A stretch of 64,000 nucleotides of DNA from Corynebacterium jeikeium (GTDB lineage Bacteria > Actinomycetota > Actinomycetes > Mycobacteriales > Mycobacteriaceae), in NCBI RefSeq assembly GCF_028609885.1, contig NZ_CP063195.1, forward strand, positions 682,001 through 746,000. Reading direction: 5' to 3'. The position numbers and the translations under genes were made by a program. The notes beneath the pieces are model-generated. The model had not been told where the DNA came from and searched no databases. It worked only from the letters and a program-made list of their open reading frames with translations. This document shows positions 1 through 8,824 of the stretch, piece after piece; within the stretch, counting starts at the first letter, position 1; every line of letters starts with the position of its first letter.

Positions 1-803
1 CCCGCCACACGAACGAGAAGTTGGTGCAGATCCTGCAGGATGTTGCTGAAAGCCACAACCTGCCGCGTGAGCTAGTCCAGTTGCTACCGTGCGATACTCA
101 CGACTCGGTGCAGGACCTGATTACCGCCCGTGGCCTAGTAGACCTGGTTATCCCGCGCGGTGGCGCTGGGCTGATCAACGCAGTGGTGCTGGGTGCTACC
201 GTGCCCACCATCGAGACCGGTACGGGCAACTGCCACTTCTACATCGACTCCTCTGCGGACATCGAGGAAGCCACCAAGTTGGTTATTAACGGCAAGACCC
301 GCCGCTGCTCCGTCTGCAACGCCACCGAGGTTGTACTGCTGGATTCCGCCCTGCCGGACCCGGACAAAATCTACGTCCTGCAGGAACTGCAGAAGGCCGG
401 TGTGACCCTGCACGGTGAGAAGAAGCAGCTGGATCCGCTGATCAACGACGTCGTCCAGGCGGAAGAAACCGACTGGACCGACGAGTACCTGAGCTTTGAC
501 ATTGCAGTGGCCATCGTCGACGGCGTGGAGGAGGCTGTGGCCCACATCAACCGTTATGGCACCAGCCACACCGAGGGTATTGCCGCCCGCGACTACAAGA
601 CCACCAGCTACTTCGAGCAGTACGTCGACGCAGCTGCTGTCTCCATCAACACCTCTACCGCGTGGACAGATGGAGAGATGTTCGGCTTCGGCGCGGAGAT
701 CGGTATCTCCACCCAGAAGCTGCACGCCCGCGGCCCGATGGGGCTGCCGGAGCTGACGAGCACCAAGTGGGTTATCAACGGCGAAGGCCAGGTTCGCCCC
801 TAA
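1..803 (+). CDS. proA: Gamma-glutamyl phosphate reductase, 5'-truncated by window edge
   Basis: NADPH-dependent reduction of gamma-glutamyl phosphate to glutamate-5-semialdehyde, the second step of proline synthesis in the cytoplasm. The frame is open from base 3 with no start, so the gene begins outside the window; about 267 codons remain of a usual ~430. The catalytic cysteine lies in VCNATE (DNA about 316-333), and the aldehyde-dehydrogenase-fold segments PRGGAGL and FGFGAEIGISTQKLHARGPMG are present. It ends 59 bp from the convergent YwiC-like gene. proA directly before nadD is the usual order in corynebacteria and mycobacteria. Confidence 0.97.
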   Translation, partial: RHTNEKLVQILQDVAESHNLPRELVQLLPCDTHDSVQDLITARGLVDLVIPRGGAGLINAVVLGATVPTIETGTGNCHFYIDSSADIEEATKLVINGKTRRCSVCNATEVVLLDSALPDPDKIYVLQELQKAGVTLHGEKKQLDPLINDVVQAEETDWTDEYLSFDIAVAIVDGVEEAVAHINRYGTSHTEGIAARDYKTTSYFEQYVDAAAVSINTSTAWTDGEMFGFGAEIGISTQKLHARGPMGLPELTSTKWVINGEGQVRP

Positions 804-861
804 GTGTGGCGATGGCGCTCACTTTGCCAGTTGAAAAGTGGGCGTCATAAAGAAAGAACAG

Positions 862-1704
862 CTACACCACGAGCGTAAGGCTCGCACCCAGCGCCAGTAC
901 CAGACACATCGGTATTTCCCACATGCCGACCTTCTTGGGCGTCCACTCGCGTGGGTTTGCCTTGGCGATCGGTGGGATCATTTTGGCGCGCAGGGCAGCG
1001 GCTGCCATCACCAGGATCATCAGTGGGCCGCTGGCGGTATAGCCACCGTCGATAACGGCCGCGATCGAGGTGATGAGCGTGATCAACAAAGCGATGCGGT
1101 GATAGCGCAGCGAAACCCGCTCGAAGGGGGCATTATCCCGCTCGCGGATGATCGTCTTCACATAGAAAATCGTGCCCGTGAAGTACAAGCCGATGACGAG
1201 GGTGGTTACCCAAATTGCGACGGGCGCCTCGCTGAAGAACCACGGCAGAATCGAAAAACCGCTGGCCGAAACAGCGACGATGTACATTAGGGCGCTTGCC
1301 ACCGTGGTGGAGATACCGGAGATGAGGCTGCGGGGGCGCCTCCTGAAGACCTCCATCAGAGCTACCGCAATCAGCGGTACGAACGGCACGCACCACCACA
1401 GCAATCGGGGCTGCAGATACAACACAATCACGGTGAAAATGGCTGTGAGCGCACCGTAGGTCAACGTAGGCCAGAGGTATGCGCGACGGCGGGCAGGGGC
1501 GCGGGTCTTGAACCACAGGCCGAAAGCGAAGAAGGTGAAGTAGCCGAATACCCAGGCCAGAGGCATAAAAGTCAATGCCAACCACTGCACCGGATTGCCG
1601 TAGGACGGAGCGATAACGGCGGCGGTGATCAGACCTGTGGTGATTGGCAGAATGAGCATCGCCCATGCGCCGTGCTGGTTTGGAACCCACGCGTTTGTAC
1701 TCAT
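862..1704 (-). CDS. YwiC-like family integral membrane protein
   Basis: Unknown function. The N-terminal WVPNQHGAWAML block is the hallmark of the YwiC-like family; the rest is about eight hydrophobic segments with short basic loops, ending in a hydrophobic helix. I take the ATG at 1704 (280 aa), which puts the motif within a few residues of the start, as in relatives; an upstream in-frame ATG at 1734 is possible. It is transcribed away from nadD, with which it shares a ~135-bp divergent spacer, and it converges on proA. No partner enzyme is nearby to suggest a substrate. Confidence 0.8.
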   Translation of the reverse strand: MSTNAWVPNQHGAWAMLILPITTGLITAAVIAPSYGNPVQWLALTFMPLAWVFGYFTFFAFGLWFKTRAPARRRAYLWPTLTYGALTAIFTVIVLYLQPRLLWWCVPFVPLIAVALMEVFRRRPRSLISGISTTVASALMYIVAVSASGFSILPWFFSEAPVAIWVTTLVIGLYFTGTIFYVKTIIRERDNAPFERVSLRYHRIALLITLITSIAAVIDGGYTASGPLMILVMAAAALRAKMIPPIAKANPREWTPKKVGMWEIPMCLVLALGASLTLVV

Positions 1705-1839
1705 CGCTAGATCGGACACTCCCTGCTGTTTCACCTATAATTTGGGCGATCGAACGCCCACACATCCCCAGACTAGAATCTTCCGGCAGTCAATATAAAG
1801 ACCGCAGACGGCCCGGAGAAAGAAAAGGCAGAATCAACA

Positions 1840-2478
1840 GTGCAGAACACCACCACACAGCCCACCCGGGTTGGCATCATGGGCGGCACGTTCGACCCCA
1901 TCCACAACGGGCACCTGGTAGCCGGTAGTGAGGTTGCGGATCTGTTTGACCTGGATGTGGTGATCTACGTGCCCACCGGCCAGCCATGGCAGAAGAAGCA
2001 CAAACAGGTCTCCGCGGCAGAGGATCGTTATCTAATGACGGTCGTCGCCACGGCCTCAAACCCTCGCTTCCTGGTTTCTCGGGTGGATATTGACCGCGGT
2101 GGGGATACGTACACCGTGGACACTTTGGCAGACATCCGCGCCCAATACCCCGAAGCCGAGCTGTTCTTTATCACCGGCGCCGACGCGCTGCAGAAGATCG
2201 TGACATGGCGGGATTGGGAGAAGATCTTCGACCTGGCGCACTTCGTAGGTGTGACCCGCCCCGGTTACGAGTTGCCGAAGGACGACGAGGGTAGCAACGA
2301 CCCGCTATCGAAGGAAGTTGCCGCTGGGCGTTTGTCGCTTGTGGAGATTCCCGCGATGGCGATCAGTTCCACCGATGTACGTGAGAGGGCCACCAGCGGC
2401 CGGCCAGTGTGGTACCTGGTGCCCGATGGCGTGGTGCAGTACATCGCCAAGCACGGCATGTACGTTTCCAGCGAATAG
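1840..2478 (+). CDS. nadD: Nicotinate-nucleotide adenylyltransferase
   Basis: Transfers AMP from ATP to nicotinate mononucleotide, giving deamido-NAD, in NAD synthesis. The nucleotidyltransferase signature [12 protein letters not shown] is at residues ~13-24 (the HxxH of the T/HxGH class), and ISSTDVR, the C-terminal ATP-binding motif, is near residue 177. At 212 aa it is the normal length. The start is GTG at 1840. It heads a co-directional run nadD-rsfS-gpgP-degV with short gaps, the same order as Rv2421c-Rv2417c in M. tuberculosis. Confidence 0.96.
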   Translation: MQNTTTQPTRVGIMGGTFDPIHNGHLVAGSEVADLFDLDVVIYVPTGQPWQKKHKQVSAAEDRYLMTVVATASNPRFLVSRVDIDRGGDTYTVDTLADIRAQYPEAELFFITGADALQKIVTWRDWEKIFDLAHFVGVTRPGYELPKDDEGSNDPLSKEVAAGRLSLVEIPAMAISSTDVRERATSGRPVWYLVPDGVVQYIAKHGMYVSSE

Positions 2479-2534
2479 CTGCTGGGTTGCTAAACTGGAT
2501 GTGTTTTAAACCAATCATGAAGGGCTGAAATTTT

Positions 2535-3008
2535 TTGACTGCTACTGCAGATTCGATCGCGCTCGCCGGAGTGGCGGCGCGCGCAGCGGCCGAGAAGCTG
2601 GGGGAGGACATCCTGGTTCTCGATGTCTCGGACCGTTTGGCCATTACGGACGTGTTTGTCATCGTTAGCGGCGATAACGAGCGCATGGTGAACTCCATTG
2701 TCGACGAAGTCGAGTACGAGGTGGGCCAGGACGGCCCCAAGCCAACCCGTCGCGAGGGGCGCGGCGAGGGCCACTGGGTGTTGTTGGACTACGGCAACGT
2801 TGTGGTGCACGTTCAGCGCAAGGAGGAGCGAGAGTTCTACGCACTGGATCGCCTGTGGCGCGATGCCCCGCAGATCGAGGTTGAAGGCGTGGAGCAGGTG
2901 GACCGCGGAAGCAACTGGGATGCCGATGCAGAGGTGGACGTTCTGGAAGCCACCAGCATCGACGATCTACCGCTGGCTGGACCCGCCCCAGATGCAGACG
3001 AGCTGTAG
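2535..3008 (+). CDS. rsfS: Ribosomal silencing factor RsfS (Iojap/YbeB)
   Basis: RsfS binds ribosomal protein L14 on the 50S subunit and blocks subunit joining, lowering translation in stationary phase or starvation. The family core is visible: DILVLDVSDRLAITDVFVI followed by GDNERMVNSI and GHWVLLDYGNVVVHV. The start is TTG at 2535 with no strong ribosome binding site, 56 bp after nadD. At 157 aa it is longer than the ~105-120 aa core because of an acidic C-terminal tail (residues ~120-157), a common actinobacterial extension. It lies between nadD and gpgP as in mycobacteria. Confidence 0.95.
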   Translation: MTATADSIALAGVAARAAAEKLGEDILVLDVSDRLAITDVFVIVSGDNERMVNSIVDEVEYEVGQDGPKPTRREGRGEGHWVLLDYGNVVVHVQRKEEREFYALDRLWRDAPQIEVEGVEQVDRGSNWDADAEVDVLEATSIDDLPLAGPAPDADEL

Positions 3009-3027
3009 AAGCTGACTAGTCTTCACC

Positions 3028-3837
3028 ATGGGCGAGCGCAGGGTCTTTTTGGTCCGTCACGGGCAGACGGAATACAACGCCACGGGGCGTATGCAGGGAC
3101 AGCTGGATACTGACCTGTCCCCGGTGGGTGTGCAGCAGGCTAAGGTCACTGCGCAGATGCTGGGCGATAGGCGCATCGCGCGGGTGGTCGCCAGTGACCT
3201 TAAGCGCGCCTACGATACGGCGTTGATCCTCGCCGAGCCTTTCGGCTGTGAGGTGACGACCGATTCCCGCCTGCGGGAGACGGACCTGGGGCAGTGGCAG
3301 GGAGCTTCGCGCGAAGAGGTTGACCGCGACTTCCCAGGCCAGCGTGCATATTGGCGCCACGATCCGCAGTGGGCTCCTCCGGGTGGAGAGACACGCCTGG
3401 AGGTTGCCGAGCGCGCCTTTGCCGTGATTGAGGAGATCATGGCGACAGATGTGTTCGACGAGGGGGATGTGATGATTGTTGCCCACGGTGGCACGATTGG
3501 CGCGCTTACTGCCCGTCTGCTGGACCTTCCGGTGCGCTACTATCCGGTGTTCACCGGTTTGGGTAATGCCTGCTGGTCGCAGCTGTTGGCGCGTCCTCGT
3601 TTTACTGGCGAGGCGGCGGGCACCACTCCGGTGGCGATAGACGGAAGTACAGTGCCACTGGTTCCTTCGAGCCGCGCCGACTGGTGGAAGCTGCCACAGT
3701 GGCATCTGGAAGGCTGGAACTTGGGCGTGGCCACCGACGCGAGCCCGGACGAGGGCGCCCTTCCGGGGGCTGCCCCTAGCTCTTTTGGTACTGACGCCAC
3801 TCGTCCCAACCCGCACAACCCCAGTGAAGGCAGGTAG
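3028..3837 (+). CDS. gpgP: Histidine phosphatase, probable glucosyl-3-phosphoglycerate phosphatase
   Basis: Member of the phosphoglycerate-mutase-like histidine phosphatases. The catalytic RHG is in LVRHGQTEYN (residues ~8-17), the proton-donor Glu region in LRETDLGQWQG, and the second catalytic His in VAHGGT. Its place directly after rsfS matches Rv2419c (GpgP), which dephosphorylates glucosyl-3-phosphoglycerate during methylglucose lipopolysaccharide synthesis; that substrate is inferred from position, not from specificity residues. The 269 aa include a C-terminal extension of ~40 Pro/Ala-rich residues after the conserved fold. The stop is followed after 3 bp by the degV GTG, so the two are probably co-translated. 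Confidence 0.82.
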   Translation: MGERRVFLVRHGQTEYNATGRMQGQLDTDLSPVGVQQAKVTAQMLGDRRIARVVASDLKRAYDTALILAEPFGCEVTTDSRLRETDLGQWQGASREEVDRDFPGQRAYWRHDPQWAPPGGETRLEVAERAFAVIEEIMATDVFDEGDVMIVAHGGTIGALTARLLDLPVRYYPVFTGLGNACWSQLLARPRFTGEAAGTTPVAIDGSTVPLVPSSRADWWKLPQWHLEGWNLGVATDASPDEGALPGAAPSSFGTDATRPNPHNPSEGR

Positions 3838-3840
3838 GTA

Positions 3841-4833
3841 GTGACTGTTCAGATCGTCACGGATTCTTCCTGCTGCCTGACGAAGGATCTTGCAGAGAAG
3901 GCCGGCATCACTGTGCTGGACCTGCACGTGGAGGGCGAAGGGGAAGAGCAGACGACTTCGAGCCTGAGCAGTCTGGAGCTGACCGCGAGCTACGCCCGCC
4001 TGATGGAGCGCGGCGGAGATGCTGGTGTGGTTGCGCTGCACCTTTCCAAGCAGCTTTCCGCAACATATGCCAATGCGTGCGTGGCAGCAGGCGTGTTCGA
4101 CGGCCAGGTGAAGGTTCTGGATACCAAAAGCATCGGCATGGTGCTGGGCTTTGCTGCGCTGAGCGCCGCCGAGGCCGCGCGCGACGGGGCGGACCTGGAC
4201 ACCGTGGTGGCGGTGGCCGAGGAGTCCCTGAAGAACTCCTCGCTGTGGCTGTACGTCCACCAGCTGGACGTGCTGCGCAAGGGCGGGCGCCTGTCAGTGG
4301 GACAGGCGCTGCTGACCTCCACGCTGGCGATTAAACCGATACTGCAGGTGGCTGAGGGCAAGCTGACGTTGGCGGCGAAAACTCGCACCCAGGCTAAGGC
4401 AATGGATCGCGTGGTTGATCTGGTGCGCCGCCTGGTGATCGACGAGGCCGTGGCGGGCAAGGGAAACCCGCGTGATGTGCAGATTGCCGTGCACCACAGT
4501 GATGCCGAGGACCAGGCTGTGGACCTTTCGGCGCGGCTTGGTGAGATGATTGAGGAGCTAAATAGGCTGGAGGCTCCGCCCCAGCCGTCGGAGTCGCGCA
4601 CACACGCGCTGCGCCGGCAGGTTCGGGTGGAGACCTGGAAGTCTTTGCCGCAGGTAGAGGTAAGTATCGTAAGCATTCCGCAGGTCTTGCAGTTGCACGT
4701 GGGCCAGGGGGCATTGGGCGTGGCTGCGACGCTACGAGGCACGGCGGACAGCGCCAATGAAGCAGAAGCAGCCGAAGCAAACGGAGAGGCGACCAAGGAA
4801 GTCAGCGATACGGCGTCCAGCGATAGCGAGTAA
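3841..4833 (+). CDS. DegV family fatty-acid-binding protein
   Basis: DegV/FakB-type two-domain protein that binds a fatty acid. The start VTDSSCCLT and the lipid-pocket segment HLSKQLSATY fit the family, as do LYVHQLDVLRKGGRLSVGQA and the C-terminal HHSDAEDQA. In Firmicutes the relatives (FakB) present fatty acids to the kinase FakA; no fakA-like gene is in this window, so the partner is unknown. GTG start, 330 aa, 3 bp after gpgP. The last ~30 residues are a low-complexity acidic/Ala tail not seen in the core family. Confidence 0.88.
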   Translation: MTVQIVTDSSCCLTKDLAEKAGITVLDLHVEGEGEEQTTSSLSSLELTASYARLMERGGDAGVVALHLSKQLSATYANACVAAGVFDGQVKVLDTKSIGMVLGFAALSAAEAARDGADLDTVVAVAEESLKNSSLWLYVHQLDVLRKGGRLSVGQALLTSTLAIKPILQVAEGKLTLAAKTRTQAKAMDRVVDLVRRLVIDEAVAGKGNPRDVQIAVHHSDAEDQAVDLSARLGEMIEELNRLEAPPQPSESRTHALRRQVRVETWKSLPQVEVSIVSIPQVLQLHVGQGALGVAATLRGTADSANEAEAAEANGEATKEVSDTASSDSE

Positions 4834-4853
4834 CACGGGCGTTTATTCGTGGG

Positions 4854-4880
4854 TTATCCACAGGGGAGGGGTTCTCCACA
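4854..4880 (+). promoter_or_regulatory. Pair of DnaA-box-like sequences upstream of comEA
   Basis: TTATCCACA at 4854-4862 equals the classical DnaA 9-mer, and TTCTCCACA at 4872-4880 differs at one position. They lie in the same orientation exactly 18 bp apart, in the 121-bp spacer between degV and comEA. Occupancy by DnaA is inference only. Confidence 0.35.
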
Positions 4881-4954
4881 GCTTCCTGGGGTTTCGATGC
4901 CCTAGCCGTGATGCTCGACGGATGGTTGTCTGTGGGGCATGATCTGATCGGCGC

Positions 4955-5839
4955 ATGTCCACACGACGTATGCGGCAGAGTTCCGCTGACAAAGTTCGCG
5001 CCCGCGCTGAGGCTTTGGCCCAACCCATGCCGGAGCATGAACTCGCCAACGTTGACCTAGACACGCATACCGTCATAAGCAGCACTGCGTCCAGGGGGCT
5101 TGTCGTCACAGTGGTCTTGGCAGTTCTCATCAGCGTCGCATTTTTCGCCTGCCAACGGCAGGATTCGGACGACGGGGCAGGCGGCGCCGACATGCTGGCG
5201 ACCACGAGCGGACCTGGAGCACCTGGCGGCGCCGCTGATACGGGCATGGGCGGCGCCGTTCCGGCAAGCGATACGGGGCAGGCCACAGCCGGGGATGGTA
5301 GTCAGTCTGACGAGCAAGCCGAAAGCCAGGAAGTCGTCGTGAGCGTGCAGGGGATGGTGCACCATCCGGGGCTGCTCCGGGTGCAGGCCACCACCCGGGT
5401 GGGCGAAGCCATAGAGGCCGCAGGCGGAGGTCTTCCCAAGGCAGTTGTATTGGGCATCAATCTGGCAGAGCCGGTCAGTGATGGAATGCAGATCGTTGTC
5501 GATGATCGCGGCTCGCGCGTGGTGTACGCCGGGGGTGCGCAATCCGCGCCGGGCGGGACCGCAGGAGCGGGCGCGGGCGGGGCGAACCAGGGTGGTGGGG
5601 CAGGCGGTGGTTCTGCGCGTGGGGCGGACGGCGCAAACGGCGCAGACGCCAAGGTGAACCTCAATACCGCTGACGCCACGCAGTTGGAAACCATAAGTGG
5701 CATCGGTCCTGCCACTGCTGAGGCCATCATCGATTGGAGAGAATCCAACGGTCCATTCACCAGCGTTGAGCAGCTCCTGGACGTCCGCGGCATCGGCCCA
5801 GCGAAGTTCGAAGCGATGCGCGATGCCGTCACTATCTAG
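4955..5839 (+). CDS. comEA: ComEA-like helix-hairpin-helix DNA-binding protein
   Basis: In competent bacteria ComEA is a membrane-tethered receptor for double-stranded DNA that passes it to ComEC. Order here: charged N-terminus, one membrane helix (~residues 48-66, GLVVTVVLAVLISVAFF), Gly/Ala linker, SLBB domain (~125-185, starting VVVSVQGMVHHPG), a second very Gly-rich linker, then a double helix-hairpin-helix at ~234-294 (VNLNTADATQLETISGIGPA). 294 aa. The comEC frame starts before this stop, so the two genes overlap and are translationally coupled. Mycobacteria have the same pair (Rv2415c-Rv2414c). No other competence genes are in the window. Confidence 0.92.
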   Translation: MSTRRMRQSSADKVRARAEALAQPMPEHELANVDLDTHTVISSTASRGLVVTVVLAVLISVAFFACQRQDSDDGAGGADMLATTSGPGAPGGAADTGMGGAVPASDTGQATAGDGSQSDEQAESQEVVVSVQGMVHHPGLLRVQATTRVGEAIEAAGGGLPKAVVLGINLAEPVSDGMQIVVDDRGSRVVYAGGAQSAPGGTAGAGAGGANQGGGAGGGSARGADGANGADAKVNLNTADATQLETISGIGPATAEAIIDWRESNGPFTSVEQLLDVRGIGPAKFEAMRDAVTI

Positions 5840-7766
5840 CTCCTTTGCGACGGGGCTATGGACGTCCGCGGCACCGCAAGAATCGCCGGAGCCGTTCAGC
5901 CCGGAGGCTGTCACCAAAGCTCGTGGCGTCGATCTGCGGCTGGTTCCCGTCGCGCTTGGGTGTTGGCTTATGGTTGCTGCGATAATCCTGACCCGCAGCT
6001 TCTGGCCGCTTGCCATTGGAGGGTTCATCACGCTCGCCAGCTCCGTGTGGTGGTGGCGCGCCCGCCGCAGCTACGGAGCCCCGTGGCGTCGCCTTCTCGC
6101 GCGCACCCTCGCCACCGTCGGCGCTGTCGCCAGCGCGGTGGGCCTGGGCACGTGGTGGCGGATCTTTCTTATTGACGCCCAACCGCTGCTGCAGAATCTC
6201 TCCACCCAATCGGGCAGTGTGCAGCAGCGAGTGACGGTGGTGGGATTGCCGAAGCAAGTCGCGGAGGGGACGGTGCTGGTTCCCGTGGACGTCGACGGCC
6301 TAGGGGAGGTGCCACTCTTCCTGCGTCCCGACTTGGCCGGTGCTGAAGGCGACTTCACGGGCTTACAACCCGGCATGAGCTTCGACATTGCCGCCACCAT
6401 CCGCCCTGCTCGCGGGGCGGAGATGGTGCCCGTCACTCTGTCTGCCACGCGCGCGCCGGAAAATATTAGCGATCCGGAGGGAATATGGGGTGTTACCGCC
6501 TGGCTGCGCCGAGGCTTCGACGCGCTGTGCGTGGACCTGCCGTGGGAAGCTGGGAAGATCCTACCCGGCATGGTGATGGGGGACGTCAGTATGCAGGATT
6601 CCACCCTACGCAACCAGTTCGCCGTCACGGGGCTAAGCCACCTTAGTGCGGTCTCGGGCTCTAATGTCGCAGTCGTTACCGGAGCCGCGTTGGTGCTGGC
6701 CACGGCTTGTCGGGCGGGGCGCCTCAGCCGGCTGCTGGTAGCAGCTGGTGCCCTGGTGGCCTTTGTGCTGCTGGTCGGCCCAGAACCCAGTGTGCTGCGC
6801 GCAGCAATTATGGGCTGCGTTGGGCTGGTGGCAGTGGCCTCGGCTCGATGGACGGATATCATCGCCTCCTTGAGCGCGGCCATCATCGTGCTGATGGTGC
6901 TTTCCCCAAGCATGGCCATTAGCTATGCCTTCGTGCTTTCGGTGGTGGCGACGGCGGGCATCGTTGTGGTTTTGCCTTGGTGGTCGAAAGCCGTGCTGGC
7001 CAGGATGCCGCTGTTTCCCTGGCTTCCGGCCCACGAACGGCCGACTCAACTGCAGGCGATGGTGGTGCGAATGGTTCTGGTGGCAATCGCAGCGGACTTG
7101 GTGACCATTCCGATCATCGTCCATATGACGGGGAAAGTCTCCCTGGTAGCGGTGGTCTGCAACCTTGCGGTGACGGTAGTGGTTCCAGTGATCACTGTGC
7201 TGGGGCTTATGGCTGCTCTGCTGGCGGCGATTTATCCACCGGTGACGATGTTGTTGGCCAAGATCATTATCGCGCCTGCTGTGCCTTGTGCTGCATGGGT
7301 GTTGCAGGTGGCCCGCATGGGGTCCGGAGCGCCGATGCTCGCCACCCCAGGAGGATGGGCATGGGCGGGGATCGCCAGCGCACTGTTGGCAGTTTTGCTG
7401 TTGAGCGTGCGCTATGCCCGTTACTGGCGAACACTCCGGTGGGGCTGGGCCACGCTTATGTGCGGGGTGCTGATGCTGGGTGTGTGGGGACGAGGGGGCG
7501 TCATAAAACTAGAAAGACCAGACGCACCCACGGCAATCAAAACAGGGCCAGTGGACCTACGCGGCAGGGAAGTGTTCCAGGTCCGCGATGATGACCAAGC
7601 GATGCGACAGCTACAAACGATCGACGCAGCCGTGGCGGAGAGAGGGGGAGCGCAACAGGTGGCTGTGGTCGTGACGCAGTGTGGGAAACCGCACGACAGG
7701 CCCAGCTTTATGCCCAACGGGGTGCCCGTGTACTACCCGTGCAAGGACAAGGTGGAGTTCCGTTAG
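5823..7766 (+). CDS. comEC: ComEC/Rec2-family DNA-uptake channel protein
   Basis: Polytopic membrane protein expected to carry single-stranded DNA across the membrane. The ComEC core HLSAVSGSNVAVV is near residue 275, with two to three membrane helices at the N-terminus and a dense helical block to ~residue 555. I chose the ATG at 5823, which overlaps the comEA stop by 17 bp; the frame is open further upstream inside comEA, but that translation looks non-native. 647 aa. The C-terminal ~85 residues carry no HxHxDH signature, so the metallo-beta-lactamase-like nuclease domain found in many ComEC proteins is absent. Confidence 0.88.
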   Translation: MPSLSSSFATGLWTSAAPQESPEPFSPEAVTKARGVDLRLVPVALGCWLMVAAIILTRSFWPLAIGGFITLASSVWWWRARRSYGAPWRRLLARTLATVGAVASAVGLGTWWRIFLIDAQPLLQNLSTQSGSVQQRVTVVGLPKQVAEGTVLVPVDVDGLGEVPLFLRPDLAGAEGDFTGLQPGMSFDIAATIRPARGAEMVPVTLSATRAPENISDPEGIWGVTAWLRRGFDALCVDLPWEAGKILPGMVMGDVSMQDSTLRNQFAVTGLSHLSAVSGSNVAVVTGAALVLATACRAGRLSRLLVAAGALVAFVLLVGPEPSVLRAAIMGCVGLVAVASARWTDIIASLSAAIIVLMVLSPSMAISYAFVLSVVATAGIVVVLPWWSKAVLARMPLFPWLPAHERPTQLQAMVVRMVLVAIAADLVTIPIIVHMTGKVSLVAVVCNLAVTVVVPVITVLGLMAALLAAIYPPVTMLLAKIIIAPAVPCAAWVLQVARMGSGAPMLATPGGWAWAGIASALLAVLLLSVRYARYWRTLRWGWATLMCGVLMLGVWGRGGVIKLERPDAPTAIKTGPVDLRGREVFQVRDDDQAMRQLQTIDAAVAERGGAQQVAVVVTQCGKPHDRPSFMPNGVPVYYPCKDKVEFR

Positions 7767-7800
7767 AAGTCGCGCGCGCAGATCTGGCAAGATCGAACCC

Positions 7801-8784
7801 ATGAACCGCCCCGAGCATCCCGCACCCATCAACCTGATCGTCGGCGGCGATGACTTCCTGGCTGAACGGCGTAGGCAGGGCATCGTCAACCAGGCGCGGG
7901 CCGCCAGTGGGGACCCGAACTTGCCGGTAGAGATGCGCAAAGCCTCGGAACTCAGTGCCCCCGAATTGGCTGAGCTGCTAAGCCCCAGCCTGTTCGCCGA
8001 AGACCGGATCGTGGTCGTCACAGGCGTGGAAGATACAGGCAAGGAGATCGTCGGGCTGCTAGAACAGGCGATCAAGGACCCGGCCGACGGGGTAGTGCTG
8101 ATCATCGTGCACACCGGCAAAGGGCGCAATAAGAAGCTGGTGGATAGCTGGCCGAAACTCGGCGCGGTGGTATTCCAAGCCGGTGCACTTAAAGGCCGCG
8201 AGCAGTTGGCCTTCATCGACCAGGAGTTTCGCAGCCAGGGCGCGCGGGTAACCCGTGAAGTGTGCGAGCTGCTGCTGGACGTGGTGGGAAGCGATCTGCG
8301 CCAGCTGGCTAGTGCCATCAGCCAACTCATCGCCGACACGGACGGCCACGTGGACGCCGCGGCGGTGAAGCGTTACTACCAGGGCAAGGCGGAGGTCAGC
8401 GGTTTCGAGGTCGCTGACTACGCCATCGCGGGTAACGTCCGCGCCGCAGTAGCATTAGCGCGCCGGGCGCTACAGCTCGGCGTGGCGCCGGTGCTGTTGG
8501 CCAGCGCACTGAGCTCCGGGATCGCGGACATTGCGAAGGTGGCGGGCGCGGGCAACATCAACTCCCGCCGAGATGCGGCGAAGTTCGGAATGGCACCGTG
8601 GAAGCTGGACAAAACGATCCGCACCGCCCGGCGTTGGACCACGCCCATGATTGCGCAGGCGGTGCAGATCACCGCAGAGCTTGATGCGGGTGTGAAGGGA
8701 CACAGTGCTGACCCTGACTTCGCAGTAGAGGACGCGGTGCGGAAAATTGCGCACATCGCTGGCGGGCAGCCAGCGCGTAGATAG
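7801..8784 (+). CDS. holA: DNA polymerase III delta subunit
   Basis: Clamp-loader subunit that opens the beta sliding clamp. N-terminus PINLIVGGDDFLAERR, central ELLLDVVGSDLRQLASAISQL and C-terminal helical collar (SALSSGIADIAKV) fit the actinobacterial HolA family. I use the ATG at 7801 (327 aa), which matches the family start; the frame is open further upstream. It lies 34 bp after comEC and before rpsT, as in mycobacteria (Rv2413c-Rv2412). The last codons, VRKIAHIAGGQPARR, run into a duplicated hairpin-forming repeat. Confidence 0.94.
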   Translation: MNRPEHPAPINLIVGGDDFLAERRRQGIVNQARAASGDPNLPVEMRKASELSAPELAELLSPSLFAEDRIVVVTGVEDTGKEIVGLLEQAIKDPADGVVLIIVHTGKGRNKKLVDSWPKLGAVVFQAGALKGREQLAFIDQEFRSQGARVTREVCELLLDVVGSDLRQLASAISQLIADTDGHVDAAAVKRYYQGKAEVSGFEVADYAIAGNVRAAVALARRALQLGVAPVLLASALSSGIADIAKVAGAGNINSRRDAAKFGMAPWKLDKTIRTARRWTTPMIAQAVQITAELDAGVKGHSADPDFAVEDAVRKIAHIAGGQPARR

Positions 8785-8823
8785 TGCAGTGCTGGCGGAC
8801 AGCCAGCGCTCAGATAATGCAGC
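8758..8823 (+). repeat. 33-bp tandem duplication spanning the holA stop codon
   Basis: Units 8758-8790 and 8791-8823 match at 28 of 33 positions. Each contains an inverted repeat GCTGGC-5nt-GCCAGC (8758-8774 and 8791-8807). A third, degenerate start follows at 8824 and reaches the end of the convergent DraG-like gene. The hairpins lack a T-run, so any terminator role for the two converging genes is inferred from position. Confidence 0.75.
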
Positions 8824-8824
8824 G

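Noticed and set aside
3016-4260. Long minus-strand open frame (414 codons) opposite gpgP and degV
   Set aside because: It runs antisense to two well-conserved genes with family motifs; its translation is Gln/His/Arg-rich with no domain. A GC-rich antisense artefact.
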